DNA of 64,000 nucleotides from Streptomyces minutiscleroticus (GTDB taxonomy: Bacteria > Actinomycetota > Actinomycetes > Streptomycetales > Streptomycetaceae). The stretch spans positions 124,001-188,000 of the forward strand of contig NZ_BMVU01000002.1 in NCBI RefSeq assembly GCF_014650875.1, given 5' to 3'. Of this stretch, positions 45,673 through 55,945 are shown piece by piece. Numbering within the stretch: the first letter of the stretch is position 1; each line of letters opens with the position of its first letter. The translations under genes were made by a program, and so were the position numbers. The notes under the pieces were generated by a model that did no database searches, had not been told where the DNA came from, and was given only the letters and a program-made list of their open reading frames with translations.

Positions 45673-46947
45673 TCAGTTCTGCTGCGCGAGCCGCTTGTTG
45701 ATCTCGGCCTCGACCTGCTTGGCCGCGGCGGCCGGCGACTTCCCGTTGAGGACCGCGGTCATGTACGTCTTGATCGGGTTCGGGGTGTTCTCCACGGCGG
45801 CCCACTCCGGGATCAGCGGCGTGGTGCCGCCCTGCGCCGCGGCCGGGGCGGCGGCCTCGGCGACCTCGTTGCCGTCCAGGTTCGAGTTCAGCGACTCCTT
45901 GTTCGGGATGACGCCGTTCTCCTTGGCGAGGGCGCCCTCGAACTTGTCGGACAGGGCCAGGTTCAGGAACTCCTTGGCGAGCTCCTGCTTCTCGCTGCCC
46001 GCGGCCACCGCGAAGTTGGAGCCGCCGAGGAAGACGCCCTCGGGCTTGCCGGCCGTCTCACCGGGGATGGTGAAGTAGCCGATGTTCTTCTCGATGTCCT
46101 TGTTGGCGGCGATGGCCGTGCCGGCCTCCCAGCCCATGCCGATGAAGGCGCCCACGTTCCCCTTGGCGAAGACCTCGGCCTGCTGCGGGGTGGCCTCGTC
46201 CTTGTCCTTGGGGGCCTTCGAGAAGGACTGGTACTTCTTGTAGATCTCCATGGCCTTCGCGACCTTGGGGTCGCCGAGGTTGGAGACGTACTTGTCGCCC
46301 TCCTTCTTGACCAGGTCGGCACCCTGGCCGATGGTCAGGCCGTCGAAGAAGTACCAGTTCTGGCCGGGCAGGTACAGGGGCTCGGCGTCGGTCTTCTTCC
46401 CGATGGTCTCCAGGGCGTCGAAGAACTCGTCGCGGGTCTTCGGGGTCTCCTTGATGCCGGCGTCGGCCCAGACCTTCTTGTTGTAGATGACGACGCGGTT
46501 GGCGAAGTACCAGGGGGCCGCGTACTGCTTGCCCTCGTACACGGCGGACTCGTTGAGGTTCTCGGCCCAGTCCTTGCCGACGCCCTTCCTGAGGTCGCTC
46601 AGGTCGGCGAGGCCGCCGGTGGCCGCGTACGCGGGGGTCTGGGTGTTGCCGACCTCGATGACGTCCGGGGGGTTGGACTCGGAGAGGGCGGTGGTGATCT
46701 TCTGCTGGATGCCCTCCCACTTCTGGGTCTCGAACTTCAGCTTGGCGCCGGTCTTCTTCTCGAAGGCGGCCGTCAGGTCCTTGGTCCAGTTCGGCGGGGT
46801 GGAGCCGTCCATGGCCCAGACGGTCAGGGTCTGCCCCTTGAAGCCGTCGGCCCCCGCTCCGGTACCCTCTCCGTCGTCACCGCCGCACGCGGCGACCGTC
46901 AACACCATGCCAGCGACACCGATGGCCGCGATGAGCCTGCGCTTCAC
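45673..46947 (-). CDS. dasA: Chitobiose-binding lipoprotein DasA
   Basis: 424 residues. The signal sequence ends in lipobox VAAC (Cys near 21) followed by GGDDGEG. The mature protein is a family-1 sugar-binding fold (LTVWAMDGSTPPNWTKDLTA, PDVIEVGNTQTPAYAATGGL). It delivers N,N'-diacetylchitobiose to DasBC in S. coelicolor. GTG start with a GAGGAGA ribosome site. It is divergent from dasR with dre sites between, so it is under direct DasR control. Confidence 0.95.
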   Translation of the reverse strand: MKRRLIAAIGVAGMVLTVAACGGDDGEGTGAGADGFKGQTLTVWAMDGSTPPNWTKDLTAAFEKKTGAKLKFETQKWEGIQQKITTALSESNPPDVIEVGNTQTPAYAATGGLADLSDLRKGVGKDWAENLNESAVYEGKQYAAPWYFANRVVIYNKKVWADAGIKETPKTRDEFFDALETIGKKTDAEPLYLPGQNWYFFDGLTIGQGADLVKKEGDKYVSNLGDPKVAKAMEIYKKYQSFSKAPKDKDEATPQQAEVFAKGNVGAFIGMGWEAGTAIAANKDIEKNIGYFTIPGETAGKPEGVFLGGSNFAVAAGSEKQELAKEFLNLALSDKFEGALAKENGVIPNKESLNSNLDGNEVAEAAAPAAAQGGTTPLIPEWAAVENTPNPIKTYMTAVLNGKSPAAAAKQVEAEINKRLAQQN

Positions 46948-47035
46948 GTCATTCTCCTCAAGGGATGCCGGCGACCCCCCTGCCCTCCGCGGTGACTGAC
47001 GCCGAGTACTGCCCGTGGGGCCGGGTCTGATCCTC

Positions 47036-47051
47036 AGTGGTGTAGACCAGT
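47036..47051 (-). promoter_or_regulatory. dre operator of dasA
   Basis: AGTGGTGTAGACCAGT, one mismatch from a perfect dre core, 89 bases upstream of the dasA start. Confidence 0.9.
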
Positions 47052-47162
47052 ACGGGGAGCTTGGCCTAGACCTAAACGGGTGTCAAGGGTCAACAAGTGG
47101 GCCACAGGCGTCCGTTACGGGACCTACATACGCAGGGAACTTTCACTTCTCTCGCCGCATAA

Positions 47163-48143
<981 letters not shown>

Positions 48144-48274
48144 GGAGCCGCCCTGCGGCGGACCCGCCCGGTCGCTTGGCGGAACAAGGGAGTTCGGCAC
48201 CGCGCGCGGTGTAGCGCCCCTCCCCTTCCTGCTCTACGGTCCTCCCGTCATCGCATGGACGGGAGGACGGCCCG

Positions 48275-50422
48275 GTGCGCACCGCGAACGTTCGAACCAT
48301 CGTCGTCTGGACCCTCGTCGCGCTGGTCGGCGCCGCGGGCTGGTCCGTGCTCGCACTCTCCCGGGGCGAGGACGTCTCGGCCGCCTGGACGGTCGCGGCC
48401 GCCCTGGGCTCGTACGCCATCGCCTACCGCTTCTACTCCCGGTTCGTCGCGAACCGGGTGCTCAGGGTCGACGGGACCCGGGCCACGCCCGCGGAGCGGC
48501 TGGACAACGGCATCGACTTCCACCCCACCGACCGCCGGGTGCTGCTCGGTCACCACTTCGCCGCGATCGCGGGCGCCGGGCCGCTGGTCGGCCCCGTGCT
48601 GGCCGCGCAGATGGGCTACCTGCCCGGCACCCTCTGGATCGTCGCGGGCGTGATCTTCGCGGGCGCCGTGCAGGACATGGTGGTGCTGTTCTTCTCCACG
48701 CGGCGCGACGGGCGCTCACTGGGGCAGATGGCGCGGGAGGAGATCGGGCCGTTCGGCGGCGCGGCGGCCCTGCTCGCCGCCTTCGTCATCATGATCGTCC
48801 TGCTCGGGGTGCTCGCGCTGGTCGTCGTCAACGCGCTCGCCGAGTCGCCGTGGGGCACCTTCTCCCTCGCGATGACGGTCCCGATCGCCCTGTTCATGGG
48901 CTTCTGGCTGCGGGTGCTGCGGCCCGGCCGGGTCGTGGAGGTCTCGCTGATCGGCATGGCGCTGCTGCTGCTCGCGCTGGTGGCGGGCCGCCGGGTGGCC
49001 GAGTCCTCGTGGGCGGACGCCTTCACCCTCGCGCCCTCGACCCTGGTGATCTGGCTGGTGGCGTACGGGTTCGTCGCCTCGGTCCTGCCGGTGTGGATGC
49101 TGCTCGCGCCCCGCGACTACCTCTCCACCTTCCTGAAGATCGGCACCATCGCGCTGCTGGCGCTCGGCGTCGTCGTCACGCTGCCGACGCTGCGGATGCC
49201 TGCGGTCACGGACTTCGCGACCCGCGGGGACGGGCCGGTCTTCGCGGGTTCGCTCTTCCCGTTCGTCTTCATCACGATCGCCTGCGGGGCCCTGTCCGGC
49301 TTCCACGCGCTGATCTCCTCCGGCACGACGCCGAAGATGATCCAGAAGGAGACGCAGGTCCGGATGATCGGGTACGGCTCCATGCTGATGGAGTCGTCGG
49401 TCGCGGTCATGGCCCTGATCGCCGCCTCGGTCATCGACCCCGGCCTGTACTTCGCGATGAACGCGCCGGCCGGTGTCATCGGGGACACCGTGCAGAACGC
49501 CTCCCAGGTGGTGGGCGGCTGGGGCTACACGATCACGCCGGAGCAGCTGGCCGCCGCCGCGCGCGGCGTGGAGGAGGCCTCGCTGCTGTCCCGCACCGGC
49601 GGGGCGCCCACGCTCGCGGTCGGCGTCTCGGAGATCTTCTCCCAGGTCACGGGGGACGGTCTGCGCGCGTTCTGGTACCACTTCGCGATCATGTTCGAGG
49701 CGCTGTTCATCCTCACCGCGCTGGACGCAGGCACCCGCGTGGGCCGCTTCATGCTCCAGGACATGCTGGGCAACGCCTACCGGCCGTTCAAGGACGTGAG
49801 CTGGAGGCCGGGTCTGGTCCTCACCAGCGCGCTGGTCACCGGCCTGTGGGGCTACTTCCTGTGGGTGGGCGTGCACGAGCCGCTCGGCGGGATCAACCAG
49901 CTCTTCCCGGTCTTCGGCATCTCCAACCAGCTGCTCGCGGCGGTGGCCCTGACCGTGTGCACCACCCTGCTGGTGAAGTCCGGCCGGCTGAAGTGGGCCT
50001 GGGTGACCGGGGTCCCGCTGCTCTGGGACGTCACGGTGACCCTCACCGCGAGCTGGCAGAAGGTGTTCTCCACCGATCCGCGCGTGGGCTTCTTCGAGCA
50101 GCGCCGGGTCTACCGGGCGGCGATCGAGGAGGGGAGGGTCCTGCCTCCCGCGAAGAGCATGGCCGACATGCACACCGTGGTCACCAACTCCACGGTCGAC
50201 GGCGTGCTCTCCGCGGTGCTCGCCCTGCTCGTCGTGGTCGTGGTCCTGGACGCCGCCCGGGTGTGCGTGCGGCACGTGCGCCGTCCCGCCCTGTCCACGC
50301 TCAGCGAGGCGCCGTACACCGAGTCGCGGCTCGTCGCCCCGGCCGGGCTGGTCGCGACCCGCGAGGAGAGGGAAGCGGAGAGGAGGGCACGGGATGCCGT
50401 CGGCAGTGTCCCGCGTGATTAG
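48275..50422 (+). CDS. cstA: CstA/BtsT-family carbon-starvation transporter
   Basis: 715 residues with about 16 membrane helices. Family features are the N-terminal ID(F)HPTDRRVLLGHHFAAIAG box, VGPVLAAQMGYLPG, SGFHALISSGTTPKMI and the C-terminal GINQLFPVFGISNQLLAAVAL. Related proteins import pyruvate or peptides during starvation. Starts GTG. It is followed by an overlapping ybdD-type gene. Confidence 0.93.
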   Translation: MRTANVRTIVVWTLVALVGAAGWSVLALSRGEDVSAAWTVAAALGSYAIAYRFYSRFVANRVLRVDGTRATPAERLDNGIDFHPTDRRVLLGHHFAAIAGAGPLVGPVLAAQMGYLPGTLWIVAGVIFAGAVQDMVVLFFSTRRDGRSLGQMAREEIGPFGGAAALLAAFVIMIVLLGVLALVVVNALAESPWGTFSLAMTVPIALFMGFWLRVLRPGRVVEVSLIGMALLLLALVAGRRVAESSWADAFTLAPSTLVIWLVAYGFVASVLPVWMLLAPRDYLSTFLKIGTIALLALGVVVTLPTLRMPAVTDFATRGDGPVFAGSLFPFVFITIACGALSGFHALISSGTTPKMIQKETQVRMIGYGSMLMESSVAVMALIAASVIDPGLYFAMNAPAGVIGDTVQNASQVVGGWGYTITPEQLAAAARGVEEASLLSRTGGAPTLAVGVSEIFSQVTGDGLRAFWYHFAIMFEALFILTALDAGTRVGRFMLQDMLGNAYRPFKDVSWRPGLVLTSALVTGLWGYFLWVGVHEPLGGINQLFPVFGISNQLLAAVALTVCTTLLVKSGRLKWAWVTGVPLLWDVTVTLTASWQKVFSTDPRVGFFEQRRVYRAAIEEGRVLPPAKSMADMHTVVTNSTVDGVLSAVLALLVVVVVLDAARVCVRHVRRPALSTLSEAPYTESRLVAPAGLVATREEREAERRARDAVGSVPRD

Positions 50423-50603
50423 GGCCCTGCGCTGGGTGCGCTGGTACCTGCGCGAGCTCACGGACGAGTCCGCGTACGACCGCTACCGCGCCCACCTGCG
50501 CGCACGGCACCCCGGGGCGGCCGTCCCCACGCGCAGGGAGTTCGAGCGCCTGCGCGCGGAGCGGCAGCGGAAGGACCCCCGGCAGGGCTTCCGGTGCTGC
50601 TGA
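50394..50603 (+). CDS. YbdD/YjiX-family small protein
   Basis: 69 residues, beginning inside the cstA 3' end (29-base overlap in another frame). The helical core RWVRWYLRELTDESAYDRYRAH and the basic tail ending GFRCC are typical. It accompanies CstA/BtsT transporters across bacteria and is presumed an accessory factor. Confidence 0.9.
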   Translation: MPSAVSRVIRALRWVRWYLRELTDESAYDRYRAHLRARHPGAAVPTRREFERLRAERQRKDPRQGFRCC

Positions 50604-50699
50604 GGGACCGATATGCGGACGGGGGGTTCCGCTGGTGCAGCACGTCCCCTAAATTTCCTGCGCGTTACACCAGGTGATCACGAGGGGACGGAGACGACG

Positions 50700-50969
50700 A
50701 TGTCAGACGCACCGGAAGCGAGCGGAGCGGTGGTGACCCCCGTACGGGTCGTCATCGGCCTCTGCCTCGTCGCACCGTTCGTCGCGATGCTGTGGGTGGG
50801 GTCGTACGCGAAGGTCGAGCCGACCCTCATCGGCATCCCGTTCTTCTACTGGTACCAGATGCTGTGGGTGCTCATCTCCACCGCGCTGACCATGGTCGCG
50901 TACAAGCTGTGGCAGCGTGACCGGCGCTCCCGCACCCGCTCCGGCGAGAACGGGGGGGCCGACAGGTGA
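50700..50969 (+). CDS. DUF3311 two-helix membrane protein
   Basis: 89 residues with two membrane helices (VIGLCLVAPFVAMLWVG; FFYWYQMLWVLISTALTMVA) and a basic C-terminal tail. The FYWYQ element is typical of the small partner encoded before solute:sodium symporters. Its stop overlaps the symporter start by four bases (GTGA). Confidence 0.9.
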   Translation: MSDAPEASGAVVTPVRVVIGLCLVAPFVAMLWVGSYAKVEPTLIGIPFFYWYQMLWVLISTALTMVAYKLWQRDRRSRTRSGENGGADR

Positions 50970-52594
50970 AGGACGGCGTGAACGGCGTCGCACTCGCCGT
51001 CTTCATCCTCTTCTTCCTGGCCGTCACGGTCATGGGCTTCCTGGCCGCGCGCTGGCGCAGGGCCGAGAACGAGCACAGCCTGGACGAGTGGGGCCTGGGC
51101 GGCCGGTCGTTCGGCACCTGGGTGACCTGGTTCCTGCTCGGCGGCGACCTCTACACGGCGTACACCTTCGTGGCCGTGCCGGCGGCGATCTACGCGGCGG
51201 GCGCGTCGGGCTTCTTCGCGGTGCCCTACACGATCCTCGTCTACCCGCTGATCTTCACCTTCCTGCCGCGCCTGTGGTCGGTGTCGCACAAGCACGGCTA
51301 CGTCACCACCTCCGACTTCGTCCGCGGCCGCTTCGGCTCCAAGGGCCTGTCCCTGGCCGTCGCCCTGACGGGCCTGCTCGCCACCATGCCCTACATCGCG
51401 CTCCAGCTGGTCGGCATCCAGGCCGTCCTCGACGTGATGGGCGTCGGCGGCGGCGAGGACACCAACTGGTTCGTCAAGGACCTGCCGCTGCTCATCGCCT
51501 TCGGCGTGCTGGCCGCGTACACGTACTCGTCCGGGCTGCGGGCCCCCGCGCTGATCGCCTTCGTGAAGGACACCCTGATCTACATCGTGATCGCGGTGGC
51601 CATCGTCTACATCCCGATCAAGCTCGGCGGCTTCGACGACATCTTCGCCAAGGCGGGCGAGGCCTTCGGTCGGACCAACCCGGCGACCGGTGCGCCGCGC
51701 GGCTCCCTGGCGCCGAACGAACCGGGGCAGTGGACCTACGCGACCCTGGCCCTCGGCTCGGCGCTGGCGCTGTTCATGTACCCGCACTCGATCACGGCGA
51801 CGCTGTCCAGCCGCAGCCGCGAGGTGATCCGCCGCAACACCACGATCCTGCCGCTGTACTCGCTGATGCTCGGCCTCCTGGGGATGCTCGGCTTCATGGC
51901 GATCGCGGCCGGCGTCAAGGTGGACAACGGCCAGCTCGCCATCCCGCAGCTGTTCGAGAACATGTTCCCGGACTGGTTCGCGGGCGTGGCGTTCGCCGCC
52001 ATCGGCATCGGCGCGCTGGTCCCCGCGGCCATCATGTCCATCGCCGCGGCGAACCTGTTCACCCGCAACATCTACAAGGACTTCCTCAGGCCGGACGCCA
52101 CGCCCGAGCAGGAGACGAAGGTCTCCAAGCTGGTCTCGCTGCTGGTGAAGGTGGGCGCGCTCGTCTTCGTCCTGACCATGGACAAGACGGTCGCGATCAA
52201 CTTCCAGCTGCTCGGCGGCATCTGGATCCTGCAGACCTTCCCGGCGCTGGTCGGCGGCCTGTTCACGCGCTGGTTCCACCGCTGGGCGCTGATCGCGGGC
52301 TGGGCGGTCGGCATGGTCTACGGCACCCTCGCCGCGTACGGCGTGGCCTCGCCCACCCAGAAGCACTTCGGCGGCTCCTCGGCCGAGATCCCGGGCATCG
52401 GCGAGATCGGCTACATCGGCCTGACGGCGTTCGTGCTGAACGTGCTCGTCACCGTGGTGCTGACCTTCGTCCTGCGGGCGGTCAAGGCGCCCGACGGCGT
52501 CGACGAGACGCGGCCGGAGGACTACACGGCGGACGCGGGCGACCCGGGCGTCCAGGTGGAGCTGCCGCCGGCGACGGCGGGGACGTCGCACTGA
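50966..52594 (+). CDS. Solute:sodium symporter (SSF, MctP/monocarboxylate type)
   Basis: 542 residues with about 13 membrane helices. The GLGGRSFGTWVTWFLLGGDLYTA start, YVTTSDFVRGRFGS, and LFMYPHSITATLSSRSREVIRRN mark the family of monocarboxylate or organic-acid uptake carriers. Translationally coupled to the DUF3311 gene. With cstA upstream it suggests a small module for pyruvate, lactate or acetate uptake (inference). Confidence 0.9.
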   Translation: MKDGVNGVALAVFILFFLAVTVMGFLAARWRRAENEHSLDEWGLGGRSFGTWVTWFLLGGDLYTAYTFVAVPAAIYAAGASGFFAVPYTILVYPLIFTFLPRLWSVSHKHGYVTTSDFVRGRFGSKGLSLAVALTGLLATMPYIALQLVGIQAVLDVMGVGGGEDTNWFVKDLPLLIAFGVLAAYTYSSGLRAPALIAFVKDTLIYIVIAVAIVYIPIKLGGFDDIFAKAGEAFGRTNPATGAPRGSLAPNEPGQWTYATLALGSALALFMYPHSITATLSSRSREVIRRNTTILPLYSLMLGLLGMLGFMAIAAGVKVDNGQLAIPQLFENMFPDWFAGVAFAAIGIGALVPAAIMSIAAANLFTRNIYKDFLRPDATPEQETKVSKLVSLLVKVGALVFVLTMDKTVAINFQLLGGIWILQTFPALVGGLFTRWFHRWALIAGWAVGMVYGTLAAYGVASPTQKHFGGSSAEIPGIGEIGYIGLTAFVLNVLVTVVLTFVLRAVKAPDGVDETRPEDYTADAGDPGVQVELPPATAGTSH

Positions 52595-52629
52595 TCGGTC
52601 CCCGGGGGGGCGACCCCGCGCACGTCCTG

Positions 52630-52656
52630 CGGGCCGCCGGGAAAACCGGCGGCCCG
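52630..52656 (+). terminator. Terminator of the symporter gene
   Basis: An 11-bp perfect stem (52630-52640 with 52646-52656) with a GAAAA loop, 35 bases past the stop. Confidence 0.75.
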
Positions 52657-52685
52657 TCGCCGTCGCCCCGGGCACACTGCGGGGC

Positions 52686-53192
52686 ATGGACATCGTGATC
52701 AGGCGGGCGGAGCCCGGGGAGTACGCGGAGGTCGGGGAGATCACCGCGCGGGCGTACCTCGACGACGGACTGCTCGACTTCGGGGAGAGCGACGCGTACC
52801 TGGACGAGCTGCGCGACGCGGCCGGGCGCGCCGCGGCGGCCGAGGTGCTGGTGGCCGTGGCGGACGGGCGCGTCCTCGGCGGGGTGACCTTCGTGCCCTC
52901 CGGCGGGCCCCTGGCCGACATCGCCGGGCCCGGCGAGGCGGAGGTACGGATGCCGGCCGTGGCGGCCCGCGCGCGGGGCCGCGGCGCGGGCGAGGCCCTG
53001 GTGCGCGCCTGCGTCGACCGGGCCCGGGCCACGCCCGGCTGCGTGCGGCTGGTGCTGTCCACGCAGCGCACCATGCGCGCCGCCCACCGGATATACGCCC
53101 GGCTCGGCTTCGTCCGCACCCCGGAGCGCGACTGGAACCCGCTCCCGGACCTGGACGACATCCGGCTGCTCACCTACGCGCTGACGCTCTGA
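52686..53192 (+). CDS. GNAT-family N-acetyltransferase
   Basis: 168 residues: IVIRRAEPGEYAEVGEITAR at the N-terminus, the central strand VLGGVTFVPSGG, and the acetyl-CoA loop VRMPAVAARARGRGAGEALV (R-x-x-G-x-G/A pattern), then the C-terminal YARLGFVRTPERDW. The acetyl acceptor is unknown. Confidence 0.9.
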   Translation: MDIVIRRAEPGEYAEVGEITARAYLDDGLLDFGESDAYLDELRDAAGRAAAAEVLVAVADGRVLGGVTFVPSGGPLADIAGPGEAEVRMPAVAARARGRGAGEALVRACVDRARATPGCVRLVLSTQRTMRAAHRIYARLGFVRTPERDWNPLPDLDDIRLLTYALTL

Positions 53193-53229
53193 CACCCGGT
53201 GGCCGACGGCCGGTCACGGGCACGCGCGG

Positions 53230-53275
53230 CACAACATCTGGGGGTGCTTCCGCCAGGGGCCACAACATGTATGCT
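53230..53275 (+). promoter_or_regulatory. Paired NrdR boxes and nrdAB promoter
   Basis: CACAACATCTGGGG (53230-53243) and CACAACATGTATGC (53261-53274) are two copies of a NrdR-box-like sequence exactly 31 bases apart, about three helical turns as expected for NrdR pairs. The second overlaps a good -10, TATGCT (53270-53275), so bound NrdR would block transcription. Confidence 0.65.
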
Positions 53276-53395
53276 CGTGCTCGCTGTCGCCGCAGGGGAA
53301 TCCGGTGCGAATCCGGAACTGTCCCGCAACGGTGTACTTGTGCGCACCCGTCCTTTCGGGTGCGCACCGGTCCAGTCCGAGTACCTGCCGACGGT
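53276..53395 (+). ncRNA. Cobalamin (adenosyl-B12) riboswitch
   Basis: Conserved elements occur in order: GGGGAATCCGGTGCGAATCC then GGAACTGTCCCGCAACGGTG (53295-53333), a variable 11-bp hairpin (53340-53350 with 53357-53367), and the B12 box CAGTCCGAGTACCTGCC (53373-53389). It lies in the nrdA leader, as in S. coelicolor, where adenosylcobalamin shuts off the class Ia operon when the B12-dependent class II enzyme can work. Confidence 0.95.
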
Positions 53396-53409
53396 GCGCC
53401 CGGCCGTCC

Positions 53410-53435
53410 GGCCCGGGCGCCATGACGTCCGGGCC
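53410..53435 (+). terminator. Probable riboswitch expression-platform hairpin
   Basis: GGCCCGG (53410-53416) pairs with CCGGGCC (53429-53435) just beyond the B12 box, suggesting transcription attenuation. Confidence 0.5.
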
Positions 53436-53548
53436 TCGTGGAATGGGCCGGTGGACGCGGCGCGCCGTGCTCGCAGCCCGCACACAGGCGCGCCCGTGTG
53501 CTCCGTACCCCGCTCCCGGGCCCCGTGCCGAGCGAGGGAGAGCACCAC

Positions 53549-55945
53549 GTGACCATCGCGCCAGCCGATCCGGCTCCGGCGGCCACGGCCGCGCCGCAGG
53601 ACAGAACCGACGGACCGGGGGCCGCGCTGCTGCGGACCCTGACCGGGCTGACCGCCGACCTCCCCGACACCGACCCCGGCCGGGTCGCCGCCGCCGCGCT
53701 GCGCGGCCGGTCGGCGCACGCGGACGAGGCCGAGCTGCGGGAACTGGCCACGGAGGCCGCCGCGGGCCTGATCGCGGAGGACCCGGCGTACGCGCGGCTG
53801 GCCGCCCGCCTGCTGACGGTCTCGATCGCCGAGGAGGCCGCCTCGCAGGGCGTGCGCTCCTTCACCGGCTCGATCGCGGCCGGGCACCGCGAGGGCCTGA
53901 TCGCCGACCGCACGGCCGCGTTCGTCCGGCGGCACGCGGACCGCCTCGACGCGCTGGTGGACGCCGCGCTCGCCGAGGGCGCCGACGACCGCTTCGGGTA
54001 CTTCGGGCTGCGCACCCTGCACAGCCGCTACCTGCTGCGGCACCCCGTCACCCGCCGGGTCGTGGAGACCCCGCAGCACTTCCTGCTGCGCGTCGCCGCC
54101 GGGCTGGCGAAGGACGACGGCGCGGTGGCCGCGGACGAGGTGGCCGCCCTGTACGGGCTGATGAGCCGGCTCGACTACCTGCCCTCCTCCCCCACCCTGT
54201 TCAACTCCGGCACCCGCCACCCGCAGATGTCGTCCTGCTACCTGCTGGACTCCCCGCTGGACGAGCTGGACTCGATCTACGAGCGCTACCGGCAGGTGGC
54301 GCGCCTGTCGAAGCACGCGGGCGGCATCGGCATCTCCTACAGCCGCGTCCGCGCCCGGGGCTCGTTGATCCGCGGCACGAACGGGCACTCCAACGGCATC
54401 GTCCCGTTCCTGAACACCCTCGACGCCTCGGTCGCCGCCGTGAACCAGGGCGGGCGCCGCAAGGGCGCCGCGGCAATCTACCTGGAGACCTGGCACTCCG
54501 ACGTCGAGGAGTTCCTGGAGCTGCGCGACAACACCGGCGAGGACGCCCGGCGCACGCACAACCTGAACCTCGCGCACTGGATCCCGGACGAGTTCATGCG
54601 CCGGGTGGAGCGGGACGAGCCCTGGTCGCTGTTCTCGCCCTCGGACGTGCCGGAGCTGACCGACCTGTGGGGCGCGGAGTTCGACGCCGCCTACCGCCGG
54701 GCCGAGGCGGCGGGCCTGGCGAGGAAGACCCTGCCGGCGCGCGAGCTGTACGGCCGGATGATGCGCACCCTCGCCCAGACCGGCAACGGCTGGATGACCT
54801 TCAAGGACGCGGCCAACCGCACCGCCAACCAGACGGCCGAGCCGGGCCACGTCGTGCACTCCTCCAACCTCTGCACGGAGATCCTGGAGGTCACGGACGA
54901 CGGGGAGACGGCCGTGTGCAACCTGGGCTCGGTCAACCTGGGCGCGTTCGTCGACCCGGCGGCCGGCGGCCTCGACTGGGAGCGGCTCGACGCGGCCGTC
55001 CGCACGGCCGTGACCTTCCTGGACCGGGTCGTCGACGTCAACTACTACCCCACCGAGGAGGCCGCCCGGTCCAACGCGCGCTGGCGCCCGGTCGGCCTCG
55101 GCGCGATGGGCCTGCAGGACGTGTTCTTCAGGCTGCGGCTGCCCTTCGACTCCCCCGGGGCCAAGGACCTGTCGACCCGGATCGCCGAGCGCGTGATGCT
55201 CGCCGCCTACGAGGCCTCCGCCGACCTGGCCGAGGCCGCCGGGCCCCTGCCCGCCTGGGAGAGGACCCGCAGCGCCCGGGGCGTGCTGCACCCCGACCAC
55301 TACGGCGTCGAACCGTTCTGGCCCGAGCGCTGGGCGGCCCTGCGCGAGCGCGTCGCCTCCGTCGGCCTGCGCAACGCGCTGCTGCTGGCCATCGCCCCCA
55401 CGGCCACCATCGCCTCGATCGCCGGCGTCTACGAGTGCATCGAGCCGCAGGTCTCCAACCTCTTCAAGCGCGAGACCCTGTCCGGGGAGTTCCTCCAGGT
55501 CAACTCCTACCTCGTCGAGGACCTCAAGCGGCTCGGCGTGTGGGACGCGCGGACCCGCGAGGCGCTGCGCGAGGCGAACGGCTCGGTGCAGGGCCTCGCC
55601 TGGATCCCCGAGGACCTGCGCAGGCTCTACCGCACGGCGTGGGAGCTGCCCCAGCGCGCCCTGATCGACCTGGCGGCGGCGCGCACCCCGTACCTGGACC
55701 AGGCGCAGTCGCTGAACCTGTTCCTGGAGACGCCGACCATCGGCAAGCTCTCCTCGATGTACGCCTACGCCTGGAAGTCGGGCCTGAAGACGACGTACTA
55801 CCTGCGCTCGCGCCCCGCGACGCGCATCGCCCGCGCCGCGCAGGCGCAGAGCCGCACCCCTGACCCCGTCCGGCAGCCGGCCGCCGACCCCGGCGCCGTC
55901 GCCTGCTCCCTTGAGAACCCCGAGTCCTGCGAGGCCTGCCAGTGA
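53549..55945 (+). CDS. nrdA: Class Ia ribonucleotide reductase large subunit
   Basis: 798 residues. Active-site elements are SSCYLLD, SSNLCTEILE with the thiyl-radical Cys, VCNLGSVNLG, APTATIASIAGVYE, the radical-path Tyr pair in KTTYYLRS, and a C-terminal redox pair in ESCEACQ. I see no VxKRDG motif of an N-terminal ATP cone, so the allosteric activity site may be absent or degenerate. GTG start with GAGGGAG upstream. Stop and nrdB start overlap by one base (TGATG). Confidence 0.96.
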   Translation: MTIAPADPAPAATAAPQDRTDGPGAALLRTLTGLTADLPDTDPGRVAAAALRGRSAHADEAELRELATEAAAGLIAEDPAYARLAARLLTVSIAEEAASQGVRSFTGSIAAGHREGLIADRTAAFVRRHADRLDALVDAALAEGADDRFGYFGLRTLHSRYLLRHPVTRRVVETPQHFLLRVAAGLAKDDGAVAADEVAALYGLMSRLDYLPSSPTLFNSGTRHPQMSSCYLLDSPLDELDSIYERYRQVARLSKHAGGIGISYSRVRARGSLIRGTNGHSNGIVPFLNTLDASVAAVNQGGRRKGAAAIYLETWHSDVEEFLELRDNTGEDARRTHNLNLAHWIPDEFMRRVERDEPWSLFSPSDVPELTDLWGAEFDAAYRRAEAAGLARKTLPARELYGRMMRTLAQTGNGWMTFKDAANRTANQTAEPGHVVHSSNLCTEILEVTDDGETAVCNLGSVNLGAFVDPAAGGLDWERLDAAVRTAVTFLDRVVDVNYYPTEEAARSNARWRPVGLGAMGLQDVFFRLRLPFDSPGAKDLSTRIAERVMLAAYEASADLAEAAGPLPAWERTRSARGVLHPDHYGVEPFWPERWAALRERVASVGLRNALLLAIAPTATIASIAGVYECIEPQVSNLFKRETLSGEFLQVNSYLVEDLKRLGVWDARTREALREANGSVQGLAWIPEDLRRLYRTAWELPQRALIDLAAARTPYLDQAQSLNLFLETPTIGKLSSMYAYAWKSGLKTTYYLRSRPATRIARAAQAQSRTPDPVRQPAADPGAVACSLENPESCEACQ

